Of a stretch of DNA of 12,092 nt, positions 6,493 through 12,092 are shown piece after piece (position 1 is the stretch's first letter; each line of letters opens with the position of its first letter). The notes under the pieces are model-generated. The model had not been told where the DNA came from, made no database searches, and was given only the letters and a program-made list of their open reading frames with translations. The position numbers were made by a program, and so were the translations under genes. The DNA is from Gammaproteobacteria bacterium (GTDB lineage: Bacteria; Pseudomonadota; Gammaproteobacteria; Steroidobacterales; SZUA-146): contig QIGP01000290.1 in the NCBI GenBank assembly GCA_003228965.1, forward strand, positions 1 to 12,092, in the 5' to 3' direction.

Positions 6493-8265
6493 TTAGCTGG
6501 GCGTCAGGCCGTGAACTCGACGATCGGGTCGTATGGGTACGTAAGGCAAGATATCGATCACTTCGCCAGCCAGGTGACGCTCTTTGAGTTCGTTCCAATA
6601 GGTGGCAGTCAAAATTTCTCCGTGGTGCTCGGTGAATACGTTCAGCAGGTCGGCTTCAAGCCCGAGAAACGTTGAAAACTGTTCCGGGAAGACATCGGCT
6701 TCGCCGACATAGAACCACGCACCTGCGTTCATTTCCTCCTCGTGAGTTCGCGCCTTTGGCATGTCCCGGAAGTTGCATTCGGTAACCAGGCACAGTTCGT
6801 CGTAGTCGTAGAAAATGACGCGGCCGTGGCGAGTAACTCCAAAGTTCTTGAGCAGTAAGTCGCCTGGAAAAATATTTGAGGCGGCCAGGTCTCTCAGGGC
6901 ATTACCGTAGTCGATGACCGCGCGCGCCGCGTGAGTGTGATCGACTTCGCGCAAATATTGATTGAGCGGTCTGATTTTGCGCTCAACATAAAGATGGTCG
7001 ATAACGACATCGTTGCCTTCGAGACGTACGGTGTTTTCCGTTTGATCCAGTAGCTCTTGCAGCAGTGCAGGGTCGAACTGGTCTTGGTGAAATTTAAGAT
7101 GCTGGAATTCCTGCGCGTCAATCAGACGACCGGCGCGGTCGCGTTTGAATACCAGTTTGTAAGCGTCAATAACGTCTTTGCGTACCGTAGTTTTCGGGTA
7201 GGCAAATTTATCTCGAATGACTTTGAATACTACCGGGTAGTTGGGTAATGAAAATACCACCATAACCATGCCGCGATCGAACGCCGCATCTTCAAAACGG
7301 TCGGTGCTGGTTTGCAGGTGCATGAACATGTCGCGATAGCGTTCCGTTTTACCCTGCTTGGCTCGCCCGAGTAGCGTATATATTTCACTTATAGGCTTAC
7401 GCGGCAGAACTGATTTAATGAAGGCAACTGCGTCTCGAACCACGTCAAGATCGACGTGGATATAAGACCGCGAGAAGCTGAAGATAATGCTGACGTCGTC
7501 TTCGTTGGTTATCACGGCATCGATGACGTTGCCTTCGTCTGTATTTTTTATCGCGATGACTAGCGCAAGCATGTAGTCGCTGCCATGTATCCGGCCTACA
7601 AGGTAGGCCCTGTTGTCACGATAAAAAACTTGCTTGATAACGTCGAGTGATTGCAGCGAAAAGTTACCACCTGCTCTAATGCAGGCAAGGTTGAGTTCCG
7701 AAGCAATCAGGTTGCTGGCCGCAATGGTGTTGCTGAAATCACCAAGCTGCACGTAGTCGCACAATACTTGGTGAGCAATGCGCCACACGGAGCCCTGGTT
7801 TGTGTATGTTCGGTAGCCACCATACTCACGTGATTTACCTGGCCTCGTTTCGTTCCGCGCGGCAAACTCGACGTCGGGATTGACGCCCACAGTATCGAGA
7901 ACCCGTCGCGATATAGAGCTGAAAAAGGTGCGAGTAAATTCGGCGTCAAGATACGGGCTGATAATGTCTTCGTAGTGTTCCTTGATGAGGGTCCACGCGT
8001 CTATTGAGTTGGCGTGATCCTGAAGTTTTTCGTGCAAGTGGGCGACGGCCTGATCGACGCAGTGGCCGTATACTTCTATGCGTTGAACCGAGTCTCGGCG
8101 AGAGCCGTGTCTGTCTCGCTGCAGGAAGCGCAGCCTTGCACGCTGGGTAATGGCGTGAAAGTAGAGGTTGTAACGAGAAAACGCCGTATAAATATAAGCC
8201 GCGCACTCCCGGGTGAGTTCCGAAGGTGCGGCGTTTGTGGAGTCGGGAGGGGTCGTTTTCGACAT
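6493..8265 (-). CDS. aceK: Isocitrate dehydrogenase kinase/phosphatase AceK
   Basis: A bifunctional enzyme that phosphorylates isocitrate dehydrogenase to divert carbon into the glyoxylate bypass, and removes the phosphate to restore TCA flux. It has 590 residues against 578 in E. coli, with key residues at a constant +12 offset. These are ATP lysine K348 (VFKVIRD), D383 (LIDAQEF, the phosphatase-linked Asp), D469 and N474 (FPGDLLLKNFG) and D487/D489 (FYDYDE). All are intact, so both activities are expected. The N-terminal half is the AceK regulatory domain and residues from about 320 form the kinase-like fold. aceA and aceB are not adjacent, unlike the enteric aceBAK operon. There is no Shine-Dalgarno before ATG 8265. 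Instead the stop codon of the upstream thioesterase remnant (8270-8268) ends 2 bases before it, which suggests translational coupling. Confidence 0.97.
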   Translation of the reverse strand: MSKTTPPDSTNAAPSELTRECAAYIYTAFSRYNLYFHAITQRARLRFLQRDRHGSRRDSVQRIEVYGHCVDQAVAHLHEKLQDHANSIDAWTLIKEHYEDIISPYLDAEFTRTFFSSISRRVLDTVGVNPDVEFAARNETRPGKSREYGGYRTYTNQGSVWRIAHQVLCDYVQLGDFSNTIAASNLIASELNLACIRAGGNFSLQSLDVIKQVFYRDNRAYLVGRIHGSDYMLALVIAIKNTDEGNVIDAVITNEDDVSIIFSFSRSYIHVDLDVVRDAVAFIKSVLPRKPISEIYTLLGRAKQGKTERYRDMFMHLQTSTDRFEDAAFDRGMVMVVFSLPNYPVVFKVIRDKFAYPKTTVRKDVIDAYKLVFKRDRAGRLIDAQEFQHLKFHQDQFDPALLQELLDQTENTVRLEGNDVVIDHLYVERKIRPLNQYLREVDHTHAARAVIDYGNALRDLAASNIFPGDLLLKNFGVTRHGRVIFYDYDELCLVTECNFRDMPKARTHEEEMNAGAWFYVGEADVFPEQFSTFLGLEADLLNVFTEHHGEILTATYWNELKERHLAGEVIDILPYVPIRPDRRVHGLTPS

Positions 8266-8267
8266 CG

Positions 8268-8621
8268 CTACACGGGTTCAGTCACGGCGTCGGAAAACTC
8301 ACTGAGTCTAAATTCTTTTGCGCCTTCCACCGAATTGTGAGGCACCACGACTGTGCCGCTTGTAACAGTGGCGCTCTGACCCGAAGAAGGAATATCTAAC
8401 ATGGGGTGTCTCGTTTAATTATTAGTCAGCGCACTTCGCGTGCCTGACAAGTTTTAAGACTATAGCGCCGCATAGGACATGCGTGCCGACTCGAACAGGC
8501 GAAAAAACACCGAGTTATTCATGTGGCCGAACGCGTCCATTTCTCCCCAGCGGACATGTTCATTGACCGATACCGATAGCTTATACGGTGTGAGATCAAA
8601 AAGGGCAGGTCGCTGCGACAT
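8268..8621 (-). pseudogene. Broken hot-dog (4HBT) acyl-CoA thioesterase
   Basis: This appears to be a thioesterase with its middle missing. From ATG 8621, 53 codons read to a TAG at 8462-8460. They include RWGEMDAFGHMNNSVFFRLF, the hallmark N-terminal signature of the 4HBT family, with the DAFGHMNN active-site segment. After two more in-frame stops the same frame reopens at ATG 8402 for 44 codons, ending at 8268. This piece (SGTVVVPH, then a Lys/Leu-rich tail) matches the last strand and tail of such enzymes. Family members are about 140-150 residues; only about 95 coding residues remain, so roughly 30 or more central residues are lost. The 60-base break holds a hairpin (8426-8447). The upstream gene ends 7 bases before and aceK starts 2 bases after. 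The N-terminal identification is firm; the C-terminal match is weaker, and that piece could instead be a leader ORF for aceK. Confidence 0.68.
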
Positions 8622-8628
8622 GTGTCCT

Positions 8629-8886
8629 TTAGCCGTTCATTGATCGTTCTACCGGCACGTAAGACACCGCAGGCGTGTCTCCAATGCGTGAGAATTCGTG
8701 GCGACTACCGATGGTTTTCAAGACCCGGTCACGTTCTTCTGCCGTGGCGTACCAGCGGGTTGTTTCCCAGTCGCTACCCATTACAGCTGCAAAGCCGTCG
8801 TTGGGTTTAACGGAGGCCCGTATTCCGAAGACCTGACTGTCGGTCGTTGAAATGCGCGCAGGGTCAAAGTTCTCAGATGACGGCAT
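8629..8886 (-). CDS. Short conserved-looking protein of unknown function
   Basis: An 85-residue soluble protein I cannot name. It starts with a polar segment (PSSENFDPARIS) and has a central WETTRWYATAEERDRVLK stretch likely to be helical. It ends with SRIGDTPAVSYVPVERS, which reads like a short beta finish. No signal peptide, membrane segment, cysteine or metal motif is present. ATG 8886 is preferred because AAGGG lies about 8 bases upstream; a longer reading from 8955 adds a basic, unsupported 23-residue extension. Its stop is 7 bases before the thioesterase remnant, so it leads the minus-strand cluster ending in aceK. Its coding regularity and close packing suggest a real gene. Confidence 0.65.
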   Translation of the reverse strand: MPSSENFDPARISTTDSQVFGIRASVKPNDGFAAVMGSDWETTRWYATAEERDRVLKTIGSRHEFSRIGDTPAVSYVPVERSMNG

Positions 8887-9271
8887 AGTAATTACCCTTG
8901 TAACTAATATATTGGAAAGTAAGCTAATTCTGGAAAGTTTCTTATATTTTGACATAAAACAGGGGAAAACCCTGAGTGATTTAGCTTAAAACACAGGACA
9001 CAATGTAAACATAAGATGAATATACATTACGACCATGCTGTAAGCCTCTATGGCGAGTATTATAAAGTTTCGAAAGTGCGTGAAAAAGACTGAATGTACG
9101 GTATGTGCGCCGAGATGGATAGACCGCACAGGCCGTCTGAGCCAGACCCCTAAGAAAGTGTGGCTCATTTAAACATCATGCCCAACGGGTTAAACCCCTG
9201 GTTGGAAACGCCAGACCGCGACGCGTGTCCAAGGATCGCGCATTGCCCAACGTACGGAGTCGATAAGTCGT
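8887..9271. other. Divergent intergenic region, AT-rich, no full gene
   Basis: This gap separates the minus-strand aceK cluster from the plus-strand kinase gene and must hold divergent promoters, although I see no textbook -35/-10 pair. TGGAAAGT occurs twice in direct orientation, at 8913-8920 and 8931-8938 (18-base period), next to the start of the 85-residue gene. GAGCCA and TGGCTC form a 6-base dyad with a 16-base spacer around 9139-9166. A plus-strand 40-codon frame from ATG 9178 to 9300 overlaps the start of the kinase gene in another frame and may be its true N-terminus across a frameshift (see findings). Confidence 0.5.
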
Positions 9272-10672
9272 TTGTTGAACCTGATTTCAGTTATCTCTGA
9301 CCCTCTACTCATCATCAGCGAGAACGGCGACATTGAATTCGTTAACGCAGCAATGATTGAGTTACTGCGGCTGGACGGACATCCGATTCTAAATGACAAC
9401 GTGAGTCGGTACCTATCTGCCGAGGCTTATTCCCGGTTAGTTAATCGGGGAATACCCGCCGCAAAAACTAAAGTTTTTCGCTCGCCGGTCGAATTAATTG
9501 ATGCAAGACATCAAACACACAGTGCGGAAGCGAGTCTGATATCGCTTGGGGATAACCCCGACTTTCCCGATTGTTTCGCAATACTGCTCGACGATCGCGC
9601 ATCCGTAGTCCGAAAAGCCTACGGGCTGAACGTTTCCGAAGTTCCGCACAAAGTCCGCGTGCGCGACCCCGGGACGGAACTGAGAATTGAGTTTGAGAGC
9701 GACGGTATGATTCGAACCGTCAGTGATACTTCGGGAATAATGAAAACCTGTGGAACCAGGGCTGGTTTGGGTAACGCGATCTGGTCCCTGGGCTGCTGGT
9801 CCGACCAGGAAGAATTCGAAAGCGAAATAAAACGCTGCCTCGAATATCTCGAAAGGACTCAAAAGCAGTACATGCCGGCCCGTATGGCGCAGGAAGACGG
9901 CGAGACTGTTTGGCTTGAATTGTGTATTACAAAAGGCAAGGACGAATCTTACTTGCTGGAAGGATACGATGTGACGTCGCGAGTGATCGCGGAACTCGGC
10001 CAGCGCCAGTACACCGAACGACTGGCGCAGTTAACAAGGCAGCTGATTACGGCGCAAGAGTCAGAGCGTAGACGCATCGCGCAGGAACTGCACGATCAGA
10101 TTGGTCAATTACTTACCGCGCTGCGTTTAGGACTGCATAGCGTGCACAAGAAACTCGAAAGCAACGAGATCAGGGCACGTCTTGATGTGTCGATGGGAAC
10201 GGTGGACAAAGTACTGGATCACGTGCGCTCGTTGTCGCTTGATTTGCGACCCGCGATGCTCGACGATTTAGGACTGGCTGCGGCGCTCAAATGGTTTGGA
10301 GCAAGGCAATCAGAGTTGACCGGACTGAATTTTGAGGTGTTTACCGAAAGACTTGAACGACGACTGCCAAGTGCCGTTGAAGTGGCGTGCTTTCGAATTG
10401 TTCAGGAAGCGGTGTCCAACGCCATGCGGCACAGCCAGTCTGAGGATATACACATAACCATGCTTGTACGTGAAGATATTCTAGAATTACAGGTCGAGGA
10501 TTTTGGCATTGGATTTGACTCCAGAAAAATGCTCCAGAGTCCTTTTAACAAGAGCAGCGTAGGGTTGGAGAGTATGCAGCAACGCGTTGCACTGGCTGGC
10601 GGTAAATTCGATCTGGATTCAATTAAAGGGCGCGGAAGCCGTGTCCGAGTAAGGATACCAATTAATCTATAA
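9272..10672 (+). CDS. Soluble PAS-domain histidine kinase (HisKA_3 type)
   Basis: A cytoplasmic sensor kinase of 466 residues with no membrane segment. A PAS domain opens the protein (about 2-110, DPLLIISENGDIEFVNAAM) and a second PAS-like region lies at about 137-240. A coiled linker leads to the dimerisation helix AQESERRRIAQELHDQIGQ with phosphoacceptor H274. The ATPase domain has an N-box (N383 in QEAVSNAMRHS), a G1 box (DFGIGFD, 410-416) and a G2 box (SVGLESM, about 429-435). This kinase class partners NarL/FixJ regulators, and exactly such a gene starts 18 bases downstream, so the two form a two-component pair. The start is doubtful: the frame has no suitable ATG before the PAS domain, so TTG 9272 is used, with GGAG a long 12 bases upstream. 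The frame is open back to 9194 with coding-like residues; a lost base near 9195-9198 would join it to ATG 9178. The signal sensed is unknown. Confidence 0.9.
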   Translation: MLNLISVISDPLLIISENGDIEFVNAAMIELLRLDGHPILNDNVSRYLSAEAYSRLVNRGIPAAKTKVFRSPVELIDARHQTHSAEASLISLGDNPDFPDCFAILLDDRASVVRKAYGLNVSEVPHKVRVRDPGTELRIEFESDGMIRTVSDTSGIMKTCGTRAGLGNAIWSLGCWSDQEEFESEIKRCLEYLERTQKQYMPARMAQEDGETVWLELCITKGKDESYLLEGYDVTSRVIAELGQRQYTERLAQLTRQLITAQESERRRIAQELHDQIGQLLTALRLGLHSVHKKLESNEIRARLDVSMGTVDKVLDHVRSLSLDLRPAMLDDLGLAAALKWFGARQSELTGLNFEVFTERLERRLPSAVEVACFRIVQEAVSNAMRHSQSEDIHITMLVREDILELQVEDFGIGFDSRKMLQSPFNKSSVGLESMQQRVALAGGKFDLDSIKGRGSRVRVRIPINL

Positions 10673-10690
10673 AAGGAATGAGGTCAAGTT

Positions 10691-11341
10691 ATGTCAATTA
10701 GAGTACTGCTAGCTGAAGATCACGCCATGGTGCGTGCGGGCCTGAGGTCTTTGCTTGAGGATGTGATTGGAATTGAGGTTGTTGGCGAGGCCAGTAACGG
10801 ACGGCAAGCGCTGCAATTCGTACGCCAGACTCCAGTGGACGTTGTGGTCATGGATATCACCATGCCTGGACTAAATGGACTTGAGGCTACCTCCCGAATT
10901 AGCAAGTCGCACCCAAACGTCGGGGTGTTGATGCTGTCGATGTTTGCCAATGAAGAGCACATTGTTCAGGCTTTACGGCAGGGCGCATCTGGCTATTTGG
11001 TCAAAGATGCGGCTGCTTCCGAGCTTGAGACCGCGATTTTGACCGTGGCACGTGGTGATCGTTATCTGGGTCACTCCATCGACGCATTGCGCGTCGTACG
11101 TCATCTTGAATCACCGGGTGGTGGGACAAGTTCTCTCGACCGTCTGACACCGCGTCAGCGAGAGATTCTTCAGCTTGTTGTCGAGGGTAACAAAACCCGC
11201 GAAATCGCTGAGATGCTCGCCGTGAGCGTTAAGACAGTCGAAACTCATCGAGCACAGCTGATGGATCGCCTTGGTATTCGCGATGTAGCAGGTTTGGTCA
11301 AGTATTCAATTCGGGTCGGATTGCTGTCGGCGCACAGTTAA
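10691..11341 (+). CDS. NarL/FixJ-family response regulator
   Basis: A DNA-binding regulator of 216 residues, the cognate of the kinase just upstream. The receiver domain (1-120) has acidic residues E9/D10, phosphoacceptor D55 (VVVMDITMPG), switch S83 and K105, all intact. A LuxR-type helix-turn-helix occupies about 151-208 (LTPRQREIL, KTREIAEMLAVSVKTVETH). The start ATG 10691 is supported by GAGG about 7 bases before it. The 18-base gap to the kinase stop implies co-transcription. The regulated genes are not known; the dyads at 11401-11505, in front of the pseudo-receiver gene, are plausible binding sites. Confidence 0.95.
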   Translation: MSIRVLLAEDHAMVRAGLRSLLEDVIGIEVVGEASNGRQALQFVRQTPVDVVVMDITMPGLNGLEATSRISKSHPNVGVLMLSMFANEEHIVQALRQGASGYLVKDAAASELETAILTVARGDRYLGHSIDALRVVRHLESPGGGTSSLDRLTPRQREILQLVVEGNKTREIAEMLAVSVKTVETHRAQLMDRLGIRDVAGLVKYSIRVGLLSAHS

Positions 11342-11400
11342 TTCGCCCTTGACAGATAGCGCCAGTGGCTAGCGTCGCATCCTGCTAATACACGAGGCTG

Positions 11401-11505
11401 TGTGCGCACATTGCCTTGGGGACTTTTTCCCAAGTCTAGAAAGCGGCTGTAAATAATTGAAAAATATGATAATTATAGCTGTTGATGGGGAATCTTTTCC
11501 CAATC
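11401..11505. promoter_or_regulatory. Cluster of three dyads upstream of the pseudo-receiver gene
   Basis: Three inverted repeats lie in the 326-base gap after the response-regulator gene. They are the perfect 10-base palindrome TGTGCGCACA (11401-11410), the dyad CTTGGG...CCCAAG (11415-11434), and a near copy, GATGGGGAA...TTCCCAATC (11484-11505). The last two share the pattern TGGGGA...TTTTCCCAA and lie 70 bases apart centre to centre. No T-run follows the first, so it is not a standard terminator for the regulator gene. A duplicated operator, perhaps for the adjacent NarL-type regulator, is the simplest reading. AT-rich DNA (11451-11480) between them could hold a promoter. Confidence 0.45.
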
Positions 11506-11667
11506 GGTTTGTGAGCTTTTAATTCTTTAGATCGTTTGTACTATGAACTCAACGAAGCATTCCAAGAAAAATAGCTTCGATAGATTGAGAGATGTCACAC
11601 GGAATGACATCGGTGGTTCACAAACGACGGTTAGCGGCGGTTCGATCGCTAGCCTGAAGAAGAGCGT

Positions 11668-12060
11668 ATGTCGATTATTAAACTTTTGGTGTTTGACGAG
11701 AACACCGAGTTTCGGGCTTCACTGGAACAATACACCCATTCGTTACCTGAGATCGACTACAGGGGAGTTGCATCTGATGTCGAAGGTGCAATCGAAAAAT
11801 ATGCCCAGTGGGGCCCGGATATCATTTTGTACACCTCAGAGCTTGTAACGGGTCTGGGCCTGGACCAGTTCAGTGCCCTGCGCAGGGCTTGGCCCGATGT
11901 TCTATGCTACCGGCTAACGGTGTTTGACGAATCTGTATACGACGAATTCGCCACTGGTCAGGGGTTTGACGGCTCTTTGCCACGGGCTGAAATTGAGGAA
12001 CATTTAGAGCGCATATTTGAGCTAGTCAAAGACGCACGAAAATCGACTCCCGAGAGCTAG
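11668..12060 (+). CDS. Single-domain degenerate receiver (pseudo-receiver)
   Basis: A 130-residue protein with the outline of a response-regulator receiver and no output domain. The first strand and acidic pair are kept (KLLVFDEN, D10/E11) and the switch Thr is present (T84 in YRLTVFDE). The phosphoacceptor aspartate is replaced by threonine: GPDIILYTSEL, T56, aligns with PVDVVVMDITM of the neighbouring regulator (D55). The conserved lysine is arginine (R106 in GSLPRAE). Ordinary phosphorylation is therefore not expected; a constitutive or protein-binding role is likely. Its first residues (MSIIKLLVFDE) resemble those of the upstream regulator (MSIRVLLAED), which hints at common origin. The start is fixed by an in-frame stop 15 bases upstream; the ribosome binding site is weak (AGAAGAG). 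The family assignment is by pattern and moderately sure. Confidence 0.72.
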   Translation: MSIIKLLVFDENTEFRASLEQYTHSLPEIDYRGVASDVEGAIEKYAQWGPDIILYTSELVTGLGLDQFSALRRAWPDVLCYRLTVFDESVYDEFATGQGFDGSLPRAEIEEHLERIFELVKDARKSTPES

Positions 12061-12092
12061 AAGTTGCACAACAATCTGCTAACCTACAGTTG

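Noticed and set aside
6493..8265. Plus-strand and alternative minus-strand open frames across aceK
   Set aside because: All are shadows of the AceK coding frame, which is unambiguous from its catalytic residues.
11415..11434. Intrinsic terminator for the NarL-type regulator
   Set aside because: The stem is good, but the T-run is in the loop and none follows it; the near copy 70 bases on fits an operator better.
11543..11667. Short plus-strand frame upstream of and overlapping the pseudo-receiver
   Set aside because: Basic, low-complexity residues, no clear ribosome binding site, and a continuation that reads the receiver gene out of frame. A short leader peptide cannot be excluded but nothing supports it.
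1..12092. CRISPR array, tRNA, rRNA, integrase or insertion sequence
   Set aside because: No regularly spaced repeats, no tRNA cloverleaf or rRNA segments recognised, and no transposase or recombinase motifs in any frame.

Overview
The window looks like a stretch of a gammaproteobacterial chromosome. The evidence is a close GlrR-type sigma-54 activator, AceK (isocitrate dehydrogenase kinase/phosphatase), an OmpA-like envelope protein, a GGDEF diguanylate cyclase and a REP-type palindrome with a GTAG foot. Base composition is moderate and genes are densely packed. I see no phage, transposase, CRISPR, tRNA or rRNA. I could not assign a genus.

Layout. Positions 1-705 hold no convincing gene, but end in a candidate sigma-54 promoter in front of the first operon. 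A small periplasmic EF-hand protein (706-963) is followed, after a strong GNRA-capped stem-loop, by a glrR-like sigma-54 activator (1031-2464). A membrane diguanylate cyclase follows (2535-4436); its ribosome binding site lies inside a small hairpin. A double REP palindrome (4478-4545) separates it from an OmpA-like lipid-free envelope protein (4692-5501). That gene converges on a minus-strand lipoprotein (5602-6267) across a bidirectional terminator (5505-5540). A minus-strand cluster then reads from right to left: an 85-residue unknown protein (8886-8629), the wreck of a hot-dog acyl-CoA thioesterase (8621-8268) and aceK (8265-6493). aceK begins 2 bases after the stop of the thioesterase remnant. 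On the right, reading forward, are a soluble PAS histidine kinase (9272-10672), a NarL/FixJ response regulator (10691-11341) and, after a dyad-rich gap, a single-domain degenerate receiver (11668-12060) that has lost its phosphoacceptor aspartate.

How it fits together. The window is mainly about signalling and envelope functions. There are two phosphorelay modules: GlrR without a neighbouring kinase, and a complete soluble kinase/regulator pair followed by a pseudo-receiver. There is also one c-di-GMP synthase, three exported proteins (EF-hand, OmpA-like, lipoprotein) and one central-metabolism control enzyme (AceK, the switch between TCA cycle and glyoxylate bypass). The less ordinary points are the EF-hand/GlrR pairing behind a sigma-54-like promoter, the thioesterase relic that may still drive aceK translation, the pseudo-receiver, and a probable single-base frameshift at the kinase N-terminus. 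I did not find a clearly new multi-gene defence or metabolic system.
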